From Dasypus novemcinctus (taxonomy: Eukaryota; Chordata; Mammalia; Cingulata; Dasypodidae), in NCBI RefSeq assembly GCF_030445035.2, contig NC_080677.1, positions 24,005,513-24,069,512 of the forward strand: DNA of 64,000 nt. The letters are read 5' to 3'. Of this stretch, positions 49,752 to 61,500 are shown piece after piece. Position 1 is the first letter of the stretch. Every line of letters begins with the position of its first letter. A program made the position numbers and the translations under genes. The notes below the pieces were generated by a model. The model saw nothing but the letters and a program-made list of their open reading frames with translations. It was not told where the DNA came from and searched no databases.

Positions 49752-49979
49752 AATACTTGATATTATCCCATGTCTAATTATGCTAACAGTTACACTCCAC
49801 ATCTAGAATCAGTAAGGCTTTGGAAAGCAACCTGCTTTGCCATCCCAAACACATGCTCTAATACATGCATGTCTGGCATGTATTAGAAGGCATGTATGAA
49901 GGTGCTCAATGAATGTTGTATAAAATAGTGAATGACTATACTAAGTGTTTTGGTAGTTTGGAAGAAGAAACTTATTCTT

Positions 49980-51600
49980 TAGGAAGTGGGAAACCAGGAA
50001 AAACTTTAGGAAAAGGTGGGATTTGAATTGTGACTAAAATGCTATGATTTGGATGTATGGAGCTGTGAAGAACACATTTTAGAGATTGTTAGAACAGCAT
50101 CATCAAAGTCATGGAAGTAAGAAAATATGGTAGCAAAGTTAGGCTAAAATGAAGAGTACAAAAAGAAAAGGAAGTAGGAAGTGAATTGAAAAGGTCGGTT
50201 GGGATCAGTCATGGAGAGTCTGACTCAAGGCTAGGTTTAAGGCAATGGAACATCTGTAGGTGATGGGAAGGCTCTGGATGATTTTAAATGAAGAGTGATG
50301 TGATCAGATGTGTGCTTCGGAAAGATTAACATGGCAGCATTTTGTAAGATGGACTGAAATGGAGTGAGAAAGGAAGCAGAAAGAATAGTTAGAAAACTAT
50401 TATAAGAATCCAGGCAATAGTAACAATGATCTTGGAAGTAGTAGTGGTGGTGGTGGTGGTGATGGAAAGGACTGATAAGAGTTGATGGAGAGATTGACAG
50501 AACTGGGTGGGTAGTGGGGTAGAAGGGAAGCAGGAGAGACAGAAGAGCCAAAACCTCCAACCGTAGTCATGGGAAGAAGTCATGGTGGTGTACAGAACAA
50601 TAAGTATGTTTTTAGAGGAAGGCTAAGAATTATTTTTGGATGTATGATTTTGAGGCATCTCTGAGACACAGAGGTAAAGATTTCCAGTAGTCTCGTAGAT
50701 GTGTGTGACCACCGTTTGAAGAAAGAGAGAGACACAGAAAAAGAGAAGGAAGAAGAGTAGGTTCAGAGCTATCCATGGGAATTACCCATGTAGATGCGAT
50801 AGTTGAAACTAAGATTAAGTGAGGTTGCCAAGGATACCAATGTGGAGAGAGAAAAGTGGGTAAAGGAAAGGCACTTGGAGAAAACTTTTAAACTTAAGTT
50901 TAATAGATGAAAAGGAGAAACCAATTAAGCATATAAAAATGGAGTTGTCAGAGAAATAGAACTGGGAGAGTTCTGTGTGATGAAAGATGAGAGGAAGAAA
51001 CCTAAGAAACCTAATCATATGCTATAGAGAGGTGGAAAAACATGAGGATTGACAGAGACCATTGAATTAGAAGACTAACAGGTCGTTTAAAAGAGTAATA
51101 GGGAATTAGGAGAAAAAGATTGGCCAATAATTTTATAGTAAATGGAAAGCGACAGTGAGAAAGAGAGAGGGTAGGAGTGGGAGGAGAGAAGGAGGGAGCT
51201 CAAGGAAGAATGTCTCACAGTCTGAAGAGGTATTAGATCAAGAGCAGTGTTTTAAGGCCTGGGAAAATTAAAGTTTAAAGGTTGAAGGAGAGGTTTTAAC
51301 AGAGGGAATAACTGATGAGGCAAAGTCTTATATCTGGGAGGGATGGAATTAAAAGAATAGAGATGAAATGCTAACTGTATAACAGAGGAGAGATACTTCT
51401 CAGATGGTAGAGAATAGGAAAGCGAGGATTTAGAGAAATGTTGAAGTGGAGATAAGAGAAGATGGGAGTGCTTGCGTCAGATAGTCCTTGCGTCAAATAG
51501 TCCTCATTTCAATAAAGAGTAAGGCTGGGTCCTCTTCAGACTTGAGTTTGGTAGAGATAGGATGAAGGGATTCAAGAGACATAGTTTTTCTCACAAAAAA
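49980..51600 (+). other. Long purine-rich block in intron 1
   Basis: About 1.6 kb is dominated by A and G on the plus strand, with many GGAGA and AAGAGAG motifs and a (TGG)n microsatellite at 50446-50463. Phrases such as GGGAAGGCTCTGGATG and TGATGTGATCAGATGTG resemble an old dispersed mammalian repeat that I cannot name with confidence. No exon is supported. Confidence 0.4.
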
Positions 51601-52449
51601 AGGTGTAGTGATGAGCATTTTATGCATTTAGAATATTGACAGCCTTATGCCATGGTGTCACTTTTTTTTGGTGGAAGTGGGTAAGAACGGAATGTAGGGC
51701 CAGGGGAGGGACGTGGTAGAGACAAGAGGATTTTGAATATCTTTGAAAAGCCAGATGGATTTGAAGAGGATGTATGATCTCCTCATTTTCCTTAAATATT
51801 ATTTTGAAGGGTTTCTGCCAGCATATATAATAAGTATGACTTTTGGATAGAATGGCAGTAATTGTCAGGAGAGTAAGAAAGAGCATACAAATATAGTTGG
51901 AAAGGGCAGTCTCTGTATCTCTCAAAATCCATGAAGTATCATCAGAGGGGCATCTGCTTAATTTGAGAGAGAAGAATATAAGTTTGAATTTTAAGGTGTT
52001 TCAGTTTATATTAGAAAGAGTTAGTATATGTAGTGACTATATTATAAAACAAAGATCATCAATGTTTGTCGTAAAGAGCCACATAGTAAATACCACTTTT
52101 GAAGGTGGTTTCTGTTGCTTCATCTTCCTGATTTTTACAACCCTTTTAAAATGTGAAAACCATTCTTTGCTTGTGGCCAGTACAAAAACTGTAAATTTCT
52201 CATAATAGTATAAAACAAGTAAATCTTCTGAGAAGTATAGGAGGGTGTTAGGAATATGGGAAAAGAGGGAGAAGCATGACTGGGAATTTTCAGGTCATTG
52301 CAGTGATTTGTTTTTAATTAATTTCTTTATTGAATCAGTTTGTATTTATTTTGTTAGCCAAGTTGAGTAATGTATTTGGAATGCTTGTTTTAAAGGTATT
52401 TTGTAATAAAGCAGTTTGTAGTGACTTTCTTCTTTCTTTCTCTTTGCAG

Positions 52450-52474
52450 CTGCCTTTGTGGGAATTTTGCATTG
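52450..52474 (+). CDS. DPY19L2: DPY19L2 exon 2 (25-nt micro-exon)
   Basis: Acceptor TTTGCAG, then 25 bases, then donor ATTG|GTAAGA. With one base carried from exon 1 it reads AAFVGILH and leaves two bases, which join the first base of exon 3 to give tryptophan. The result, [20 protein letters not shown], lines up with human [20 protein letters not shown]. It forms the core of the first membrane segment. Without it the frame would break, so the micro-exon is required. Confidence 0.9.
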
Positions 52475-53707
52475 GTAAGATTTAGTTTCAGTTTGAAATA
52501 AATAAGATTTGCATTAAACTTTGCCATCACTCTTTGCATACAATAAAGCAATGACTACTTGTCCACCAATTTAACAAGCATACAATTTTCATAAACCTCA
52601 TGTGAAGTGGCATTTACAAAATACATACATTAAGAGAATAATAATTTATGCATTAAAATATTTCTGCTTTACTAAGAATTCACCACTGTATTTATTTAAA
52701 TATCCAACTTTAGACAAGTGTATTTTGCATGTTTATTTTCATCAAAAAACCTCTCTTATTTTAGATTGTGTGTTGTTAGTGACATATATTTAGAGATAAA
52801 GTTTTAGTACCACCTATCAATTGGAAGTCTTGTAGAAATAAAGATGAGGACCCTGAGATGGTAACATAGAGTTAATGACTTGAAGTCTTTCAGTGTGCAT
52901 ACATATACACCTAATTTTACACAAGAATCTTCTGTATAAATAACATGTTAGTAATATTTTCTCTCTGCCATGTATTCATATCTAACTGAGCTCTAGGATC
53001 TCTGCTTGTGGCAAGGAATGGGATCTGCCCCATGTTCTGTGGTGACAGTGTTTCTCTGGTTGGGAGATTTGATGTTACAATCAAGGCTATAATGATTGGA
53101 AGCATTTCTTAAAACTGTCGGTACTCTGACAACTATAACTTTGCTTATTACATTTTAAACTGCCTACAGCTATTTTCTTGACTTGCACTAATAAATTATT
53201 TTAGACAGTCTTGTGTTCTTTTACACCTGAAAGTTGATCCTTTATATGGTATTATACATATTTTGAAATTGCCTTTATCAGGAGTAATTTTATTTAAAAT
53301 TATATTCTGGGTACTTTTAACCAGTTACAGTGGTATTTCCCAAACTTGGGACATTAGAATCACTTGTGAAATTAAAAACAAAAAACAAACCAACGAAAAA
53401 CCCAGCTTCTGTTCTGATTTAGAGGCCTAGGGTCTACGGAGGGCTGGAGAGAGCCATGGGACTTTTAGGGATACAGTTAAGATTAAGAACCAATGAGTTA
53501 AAGAATTTCATGTGTGTGTTTCACTGGGTGCCTAAAAATGTAGTTAGTAAGCAAGTTATAAAATTATCCCAATATTTGTTATAAAACTGTATTTTTCCTT
53601 TTTATAGCTTCTTTACATTGCTTATCTGTAACTTAATTATTTAATACTGGTTTTGAAACCTGTTATTTTTCTTATAATATGGTGCTTCATTTTTTTTTTT
53701 TTTCTAG
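52475..53707. other. DPY19L2 intron 2
   Basis: A 1233-bp AT-rich intron ending in a long T-tract and TTTCTAG. A degenerate MER5-like element is possible at about 53329-53495 (ACAGTGGTATTTCCCAAAC start). Confidence 0.8.
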
Positions 53708-53795
53708 GATACATTTAGTAACACTTTTTGAAAATGATCGTCATTTTTCTCACCTCTCATCTTTGGAACGGGAGATGACCTTTCGCACTGAAATG
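53708..53795 (+). CDS. DPY19L2: DPY19L2 exon 3
   Basis: An 88-nt exon between TTTCTAG and the donor ATG|GTTAGG. It encodes [20 protein letters not shown] then REMTFRTEM, the highly conserved luminal loop of the DPY19 family, here identical or nearly so to human DPY19L2 and distinct from DPY19L1 (SHLSTLE). The loop carries an acidic/His cluster (ENDRHFSH) and the [10 protein letters not shown] motif that follows the first membrane segment. Phase is 2 in and 0 out. The donor has T at +3, weaker than consensus. Confidence 0.93.
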
Positions 53796-54229
53796 GTTAG
53801 GTCCTTTCTTCTAATGAATTAATTTGTAATATAAGACTAGTAGGATAAAGTGGAAATTTATTAGGAACTGAAAAATGATCTTTTGATGAATTGCAGTGTT
53901 TCTCAATAACCCAGGTTTATTATTTAAATAGAAAAGTGTTTGGGGTTCCTTTTGCTTATCTCATCTCTCTCTTTTCTAATGCAGACTTCTCTTTAATAAA
54001 GATCAATTATAATAGCTGAGGGAGAAGGAGAGCAAAGAAAGATGATATTTAAGAAGTGATATAGGGGTGTCAAATGTTATCAGAAATTACTTTCTTTTGG
54101 GTGAGAGTCAGATGATAGAGATTCCATGTTTCATCTGGCCCTTTAATATTTTTTTAGCTTTCTTTTGATTTCAAGATAATCTCTTTTAAGAGAGAATTTT
54201 TAATATAATGTCTTTAAGACTATCCCAGG

Positions 54230-54330
54230 TCTTTTGATTGTTTATCTATGAAAAGGAGATAATGTTATCCACCATACAGAGCTGTCCTACTTATTGTGAA
54301 GATTAAATGAGGTGACACATGTCAGAATTG
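54230..54330 (+). mobile_element. MIR SINE fragment, sense
   Basis: TATGAAAAGGAGATAATGTT followed by GTGAAGATTAAATGAGGTGA matches the central-to-3' part of MIR. Confidence 0.65.
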
Positions 54331-54599
54331 CAGTTTACATTGAGGGGTGACCATGGAAGTCCTCCAGGTCTGCTCCTAGCTAGTGAGGGGTCAAGCGAAG
54401 AATGGCAGCTGGATCTCCTGGCTCTCCAGACACTGCCTTTTAAACTGCACTCCTAGAGCTTTCTTAATGCTTTGAGGAGTTAGATTTGTTAACATTTCTT
54501 TGGCATTTAAATATTTTAAAATATTTCCAAAGAGAGGACATAAAATATTATTAAAGAAAGATGTAGCTGAGTCTGGGCTTTGGTGACAGATCACTGGAT

Positions 54600-54780
54600 T
54601 CACAAAGCAGTTCTGGACATAGCTGTGTGATGGCTGGTTAGCCTCTGAGTCTCAGGTAACCTCAGCTCTTAGTTAGAAATAATGCCAACCTTAAGGGTTT
54701 TTGTGAGAATGCAGTGAGATAATGAATGGAAGCATACAGCACAGTACCTGACTCAAAAACCATAGCCATTATTACTAAAC
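54600..54780 (+). mobile_element. MIR SINE, sense
   Basis: GCTGTGTGATGGCTGGTTAG, then CCTCTGAGTCTCAGG, then GAGATAATGAATGGAAGCAT and CAGTACCTGACTC follow the MIR order in sense. Confidence 0.7.
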
Positions 54781-55791
54781 ACACTTAATAAATTTATTCT
54801 CTCTCTCAACATAGACCTACGCATGTTAGCGATCCTGTGTAGTACTGGCTTGTTTAGCCCTCCTAAGCAGAAAAGAAAATCCTTATATTAACTCTTTTAT
54901 CAATCAAAACTGTCGGGCATTGGCCTTTCACATATGCTAAAACAAAGTTCAATTTAGTAGCCCCTGTTGACACCGAATCTGTCAAAAATTAAGCAGGTGG
55001 ATGAGGCAGGAATGAGTGTAGAGTTGATGATTTTTTGATTGTTTTTTTGGGGGGAGTGTATTACAGACAATGTGGCCCTTTATTGCCTATGAATTTCGGG
55101 AGGAAAAGCAGGAACTCAATAAGGGAAGTAATTAATCTAAAAACAACGTGATTTTGTTAATCCCTTTAACTTTTACTAGCCAATAAAGCCATTATTTCAT
55201 ATGGAATAATATGTTAAAATTTCCCCTTTTCAGTACTCAGCATTTGTGCGCAACAGTAGTCAGTTGACATTTATTTAGCTTTCCCTTTGTGGAGAGGCAT
55301 TAGATGGAGCTATGAAGTAGGTTGCACACTCCATCTCATAGGCTAATGATCATTATATAAAATTTCTCAAGAATGTGGGAAAAATTATTTTTCTATATGC
55401 AAAACTGTACAGGGACATGAAAGCATTTGTTGGTAATAGAATTCATCAGATTTCAATCTTCAAGCATCTCATAGTGTGGGAGTAAAATCAGGATTGGTAG
55501 AATTAAGAATATATTGTATATGTATATTTTAAAGCAAGATTGAAAAAGCTCCTTAAAATATTTGACCTCTCCTCTAACTCTTTAGTCTGAAACTTCTCAA
55601 ACCTACAGAAAAGTTGAAGGAATAGTGCAGCAAAAACCTGAAAGTACTTGCTTTTTTGAATCCAAGAATGCAAGGAGTAATTAGGAAGTCTTATGCTGAC
55701 TTTTCCTTTTTCTTCTGAAGAAATTGTTCTAAGAAGAGTTAAAAAAAAATATTTTCAAGTTTTACTTACATCAACATGTGCCCTTTTTTAG

Positions 55792-55929
55792 GGACTTTAT
55801 TATTCCTACTTCAAGACCATTATCGAAGCACCTTCATTTTTGGAAGGGCTGTGGATGATTATGAATGACAGGCTTACTGAATATCCCCTTGTAATTAATA
55901 CAGTGAAGCGCTTCCATCTTTATCCAGAG
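55792..55929 (+). CDS. DPY19L2: DPY19L2 exon 4
   Basis: A 138-nt exon (46 codons, phase 0 on both sides) between TTTTTTAG and the donor GAG|GTGAGT. It reads [20 protein letters not shown], then [20 protein letters not shown] and FHLYPE. The residues [19 protein letters not shown] fit human DPY19L2 rather than DPY19L1 (which has, from memory, IVEAPSFLNGVWMIMNDKL). This is what assigns the gene to L2. The segment follows the first luminal loop of the family and is strongly conserved. I could not find exon 5 before the window ends, so the gene is partial here. Confidence 0.94.
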
Positions 55930-56734
55930 GTGAGTAATATTTTGAGAGAAATTCTATGTGTACAGTGATCCTTTTTATCATTAGAGAAAAATATTAAATG
56001 AGCCTAATGATGGGAGAGGACTTTTAGATTTATTAGTTGTATGTGTCCTTAGAATTGAACAGAGTATCAGAATTTCCTCTCCTAAACTTTATGGACTCCA
56101 GAAACTGAACACATGAACTCAAAGAATAGAACCTTATTATGGAAGTAACGAGCAGGGCAGGAGACAGCCCACATGGAAAGGAGAGTGGTGGGAACCAAGG
56201 AAGGTTTTGTAAGGGGAAGGCCTGTTGACTTTGGAGACCAAAGGAGTTGGACAGATGACCACAGGAAGGGGCTGAGAGCGATGAGCAGGATACTAGAGTC
56301 ACATGAATAAAATAAGATTGATTTAGCCACATAGCGAAAAATCTGTGACACCTTCCAATGTGCAGCCCAAAGGGTAGATTTTATGGTAGTCTGCAAATTC
56401 TAGAAATTGAAAAAACAATAAAATCAATTCGTGAGTACCTAAGCTAAATGCTAGATTTGACATTATCAGCTCTACTTTTGCGATTAAAGGTATCTTATAA
56501 TCTATGGTTAGTTAAAAATTGTTTTTAGTTATTTCTCCATAGCTATTAAAAATTAGTATCATTTTGATTTTGAAATGTTAAAAAATACATTGTTGGAGAA
56601 TAATATGCAGATACGTATGATCAACCTCCTAGAATAAGTATTTATTTCCCTTCTGTAATTTTCACTACAGATATTTTAAAACAATTAAAAGATTTTAAAT
56701 ATGGTAGAAGTCATCTTTATTCTGCTTCCCAGGC

Positions 56735-57085
56735 TGTTGATCATGGATTGGAAGACTCAATATTTTCACTGTTGTCAGTTTTTCCCAAATATATTTATAA
56801 ATCCAATGCAATCCCAAGAAAAATTTCAGTAAGATTTTTTGGAGATGTTGACAAGCTGATGCTAACATTAATTGGGAAATGTAATTTTGAAAAGGAAAAG
56901 CAAAGTTGGAGGACTACTTATTTCAAGAGATTCTGCAAAGCTACAGTAATCAAGACAGTGTGGTATTGTTGTTAAGTACAGACATATGGATGAACAAAAC
57001 AGTAGAGTCCAGAAATAGATCTACACATGATATGATCAGCCAATTTTCAACAAATGTGCCAAGACAATTTAATGGGGAAAGGGTA
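56735..57085 (+). mobile_element. L1 ORF2 fragment, sense
   Basis: Matches the ORF2 3' part: ATCCAATGCAATCCCAAGAA, then AAGCTACAGTAATCAAGACA, then GTGTGGTATTG. Frames are broken. Confidence 0.8.
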
Positions 57086-57329
57086 TTAATGCAAAGGAGC
57101 AGGTGATAACTCCTTGGCACTATGAAATATTTTATAATTAGATTGTGTTGGTGGTTATACAGGTTATACGTTGGTCAAAACTCAAAGAAATATATGCTTA
57201 AAATAGGTGCATTTTGTTACATGGTGGTTACATCTCTACAAAGCTTATTCAGTAAAGAGGAAGAAGCCAGAGTAAGAGAAGATATGTTCAACACATATTA
57301 CTAAACATTACTCTACAAATTATATAGTT

Positions 57330-58105
57330 CCTTGATCATGATATAGGTCTACTATTTGTTAATCATTTAAAAAATTTGTCTCACCAATGTTTTCTGTATT
57401 TCAGTATACACTTCTTCCCTAACTATTTCATTCTTTTTGCTATTGTAAGTGGTATTACTTAAAATGTTAATTTTCCCTTTTTTTGTTGTTGCTGTTGCTG
57501 GTTGTAGAGAATTACACTTGATTTTGAAAACTGACCTTGTACTTCCATCTTGATGAATTTACTTAATGGTTCTTGTAGCTTTTCTGTAGATTCCTTTGGA
57601 ATTTCCAAGCACATGCTGATGTTTGAATACAGGCAGTTTTACTTTTTATCTTCCAATACTTATGCCTTTATAAAAAGTTTTTACAACAGTTTGAGGTATA
57701 ATTGACATACATAACTGGTCATATATGAAGCATGCAATTTGATATTCATTTTATTGCTATTTACAGAAATCTAGCTTTTGGCTTCATTGATCTTTCTCTG
57801 TTTATTCTATTGATTTCTCCTCTTTTATTTCCTTCCTTCAACTTACTTCGAGTTTACTTTGCTCTTCTCTTGCTTTTTAAGGTGGATGTTTATATCCTTG
57901 TTTAAAAACCTTTTTTCTTTTTAAGGAATTTCATATTATAAGTGCCCCACTAGGCACTGCTTTTTTGTATCCCACACATTTAGATATATTTAGTTTTCAT
58001 TATAATTCATTCTCATTATTTAAAAATTTCTCCTGTAATGTATCTTTATTACCATAAATTTGGAAATTTTCCATTGACAGTTTTATTCCATCTCACCTCA
58101 TCATA
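57330..58105 (-). mobile_element. Old L1 fragments, antisense
   Basis: Reverse-complement L1 text such as TCTAGCTTTTGGCTTCATTG (about 57770) and the ORF2 5' part after it. It is strongly degenerate, and the left half is less certain. Confidence 0.6.
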
Positions 58106-58429
58106 TGTATAAACAGGTATTGACCACTCAGCCTTCCAGCTCTATCCAGCTACTTCTTTCTTTTTATGTCCCTTTCATATACACTGAGTCTGCTCAGGAG
58201 ATTGCAATGCGAGGATATAAATATACGGCAAAATGGACTGCAATCACTTTGTGGATCTGATGGATATATATGGCACATCCACCCTGAACGTAAAGGATGT
58301 GCATCTTCTCAAGTGCCCACCACACAGTCACAAAAATTGATATGTTAGAGCACAAAGGAAACATTATTTACATAAAATAGAAATATTACAAATAACACTT
58401 TCTGATAACATTGCAAAAACCCTAGAAAT

Positions 58430-59150
58430 TGCAAATAATAACAGCAAAACAGAAAGGTCATTCCCCTATGGAAATTTTAAAAAAACAAAAAACCTTCTAA
58501 TTATCAAACAACTTGTGTGAAAGGGGAAATACAAACCAAAATTACTTAATTAAAAAAAGCAATGACACTGAAAACATTGCATAACAGAATTTATGGAACC
58601 AGAGGAAAATTCATAACACTTGTATCAGTAACAGTGAAAGGATAAAAATCAATAATTTAAAACCACAGCTGAGAAAATTTAAAAAAAGAAAGTTGACCAT
58701 GGGAAAGCCCAATGAAAAATCAGGAAGATAAAAGTAGAATTGATGAGCTGGTGAATAGAGAAAACAGACTAATTAATAAAATCCCTTTTCGTGAAAAATA
58801 GACAAATAGCTAACTTGGTCAAGACAAAAGGGAGAAAGTACAAATATACACAATAAAGAATGACAAAAGGGAAATAAACTTTGAAACCATTTAGAAACAT
58901 CATGAGACTATATTGAAGATCTCTACGCAAATAAAACTTGATCATTTCTGAGGATATACAGATTACAGAAACTGAGCTCATTTCAGTTGGAAAGCTTAAA
59001 AATTTTCCTCAGAAAATACAAAGAAAGTTATTAAGCACCAGGCTCAGGCAGTTTCAGAGGGGGAATTCTACCACACTTAAATTGTTTCAGAGCACTGAGA
59101 AATGAAGGAAAACATCCTAATTCTTTTTGTAAAGCAAGTATAATATTGAT
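58430..59150 (+). mobile_element. Old L1 ORF2 fragment, sense
   Basis: Sense L1 ORF2 in the reverse-transcriptase region, with phrases such as GAATTGATGAGCTGGTGAAT and ATAGCTAACTTGGTCAAGAC. Frames are broken. Confidence 0.65.
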
Positions 59151-59580
59151 ACCTATATTGGGTATTTATAGCTGCACAACAAGTAACTCTAAAATTTAGC
59201 AGCTAATAACAACAAACATTATCTCCCAGGGCCAGATATCTGGGCATGGCTTAACTGCATAGTTCTGGCTCAGGTTCTCTCCTAATGCTGTAATCAGTTC
59301 AAGTCTCAAGTAGAGGGTGATCTGCTTCCAAGGTCACCTCAGGGCTGCCGTACAACTTAGCTGCTAGTATCCCCCAGAGTGAGGACAAGAGAGGGAAAGA
59401 GCTCACAAGAGAGAGCACCCAAGACTAAACCTAACTTGGTTGTATAATCACTTCTGCTGTATTCTGTTTGTTAGAAGTGAGCCCAACCTACACTGAAGGG
59501 GGGAAGGTTTTACATGATGATGTGAATAGCAGTGGGTGGTACCACTGGAGGCCATCTTGTAGGCTGCCTTCCACAATACC
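59151..59580. mobile_element. Old interspersed repeat, family not identified
   Basis: GTATTTATAGCTGCACAACA through GGCCATCTTGTAGGCTGCCT has the look of a dispersed mammalian repeat of LTR or DNA-transposon type. I cannot name the family. Confidence 0.4.
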
Positions 59581-59645
59581 TAAATCTGATTAAAAACAGT
59601 GCAAAAGCAGAACTCTACACATCAACATCATTCACATATCATGCC

Positions 59646-60511
59646 TGTATTAGTCAGCTAAAGGAGTGCTACTGCAAAGTACTAGAAATTTGTTGGCATT
59701 TATGAAGGATATTTATTTGGGGTAGAAGCTTACGGTCATAAGGTCATAAAGCATAAGTTACTTCCCTCGCTAAAGTCTGTTGCCCCATGTTGGGGTAAGA
59801 TGATTGTGAGTCCCTGCGAGGGTTCAGCCTTCCTCCTTCTTAAGGCTCTGTGGTCCCAGGTTCTTCCAGTCTCAGTTGTAGGCTGGCATAAGGCTTGTCA
59901 CTCTCACCAGGGCTCATTTCTTTCTGGCTCAGCTGCTGTGGTCTCTCCACAGGTCAGCTATAGACTATCAGGCTCATCTCTCTTCCCAGGACTGTGTTTA
60001 TGGAGCACTTTCCCTGCGTATCTGCTTCTGTGTGTCTACTTCTGTGTGAGAGTCTGTTGTATCATCCCAAAGGGGCTGGGACTTGCACTCTAATGATGTG
60101 GTTGGATCAGAGCCTAGTCTTTTTATTATTATTTTTTTAATTGATTTTGTAAAAATGTTACATTAAAAAAAAATATATATATATATATGAGGTCCCATTC
60201 AGCCCCACCACCCCCACCCCACCACTCCCCCCAGCAACACTCACTCCCCTCATCATGACACATCCATTGTACCCGGCAAGTACATCTCTGGGCATCTCTG
60301 CACCTCATGGTCAATGGTCCACATCATGGCCCATACTCTCCCACATTCCATCCAGTGGGCCCTGGGAGGATTGTCTTTACATAATTTAACCTGACATCTC
60401 AGCTGAATCTAATAACAATCAAAGGATTATCATGCCAGAGCAACCGCCCAGTTTACAGATATCATCTGTATTTCTTTTTGCAAATCATAAACAATCCCAA
60501 ACTGTCCTAAC
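59646..60511 (-). mobile_element. LTR-like repeat, copy A, split by L1 3' end
   Basis: Homologous over its length to the repeat at 61778-62379 (shared TATTTATTTGGGGTAGAAGC, CCAAAGTCTGTTG-type text). It starts TGTATTAGTCAGC and ends near AAACTGTCCTA. A minus-strand AATAAA in the shared part suggests minus orientation. An L1 3' fragment is inserted at 60122-60372. Confidence 0.55.
60122..60372 (-). mobile_element. L1 3' UTR end fragment, antisense
   Basis: Reverse complement of the G-rich terminal L1 3' UTR seen at 33840-34060 (shared complement of GATGTACTTACCAGACACAA-like text). A T-rich left end represents the poly(A) tail. Probable target duplication is GTCTTT. The small minus-strand frame here is not a gene. 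Confidence 0.8.
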
Positions 60512-60779
60512 CCCTAAGATAAGTGAGAAGAATCTTGGTCAGGGGAGCTCAGACAGATATTTCCAGGGCAGGCCATGTAGATGGTTAAGCCAGGTATAAA
60601 CCATCAATCTGCATGTCTCTATACAATGTAAACTGGTGGCCCTGGGTGCTCCAGGTGAGTTTCAAACTTTAATTAGCACACTGTAACTCACAACCAACCC
60701 ATCTTAACCTTATCTTGGCCAAGGATCAGAACCAGACTCTAGCTGTCCCTGGAGATAAGCATAGAGTTAAAAATAAGTT

Positions 60780-60892
60780 TATTTTACACTACTGGGCAAC
60801 ATTCTAGCATTCATTCAAAGGAGACTGAAGCATATATTTTACAATGGAATATTATTCAGCAGCAAATATGAATGAATTACAATTATACACGG
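60780..60892 (+). mobile_element. L1 3'-region fragment, left part
   Basis: ACAATGGAATATTATTCAGC followed by AGCAAATATGAATGAATTAC is the L1 ORF2 C-terminal region. It continues at 61449 with CAACATGGGTGAATCTTAAA. Confidence 0.7.
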
Positions 60893-61448
60893 TGTTAACA
60901 TAAGGATGGCTATTTCCAATAGACAGGCCTGCCTGTTCCCACCCTACAAAGGACAAACAAGTCTTTTAGTGAGAAGGTGATTTATTGCGAGTACTCAAGC
61001 AAGGAACTGGGGGAATCTTCCCAAAACCAGTTGAAAATGAAAACGGGAAAAAGGGTTTTTAAAGGGGGAAAAAAAAAGAGACTGTGTAGATGAGAAGGAA
61101 AACAAGTTAAAACAACAAAAACTAATGTGTGGGGAGGGTACATGCAATTTCTCAGTCCTGTGTTGTCTCACGTATATTCAACTTGTCCTTGATTTCAGTG
61201 GCTAATAAACCACAGTTTAGATATATTTATGGAGGTGCAAGCCTTTCGTGGTTCCTTCCTCTGATTTTGCTTTGAGACATTATCTTATTGCTGTAAGCAA
61301 AACTGAGAAGGTCTGGTTAATATCCCTCGGAACTATGTGCAAAGAGTAAATTTCTAAAATTGATAGAAAATGAGCTCAATTAGTTTTAGAATTTTCAAAG
61401 CTGCTTAACTGAAGAAATTTCAGCAAGCACATTTTCCAGTTATCAACA
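60893..61448 (-). mobile_element. Solo LTR-like insertion inside L1
   Basis: Bounded by TGTTAACA and TATCAACA (complement TGTTGATA), the TG...CA ends of an LTR. The minus strand has CGCAATAAATCACC (complement around 60975-60990), a plausible LTR polyadenylation signal. It splits a sense L1 fragment that is continuous across it. The target duplication is not obvious and no internal retroviral genes are present. Confidence 0.5.
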
Positions 61449-61500
61449 GCAACATGGGTGAATCTTAAAAACTTAATATTGAGTAAAACAGGATTTTTAA
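61449..61500 (+). mobile_element. L1 3'-region fragment, right part
   Basis: CAACATGGGTGAATCTTAAA continues the fragment ending at 60892. Confidence 0.65.

Larger units (their letters stand above)
48449..52449. other. DPY19L2 intron 1
   Basis: A 4.0-kb intron from donor GTGAGC to acceptor TTTCTCTTTGCAG. It contains the DNAJC19 retrocopy (49168-49751) and a long purine-rich stretch (about 49980-51600). The rest is unique. Confidence 0.85.
53796..55791. other. DPY19L2 intron 3
   Basis: A 1996-bp intron. Two sense MIR fragments are visible at about 54230-54330 and 54600-54780. Otherwise it is unique. The acceptor is TGCCCTTTTTTAG. Confidence 0.8.
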
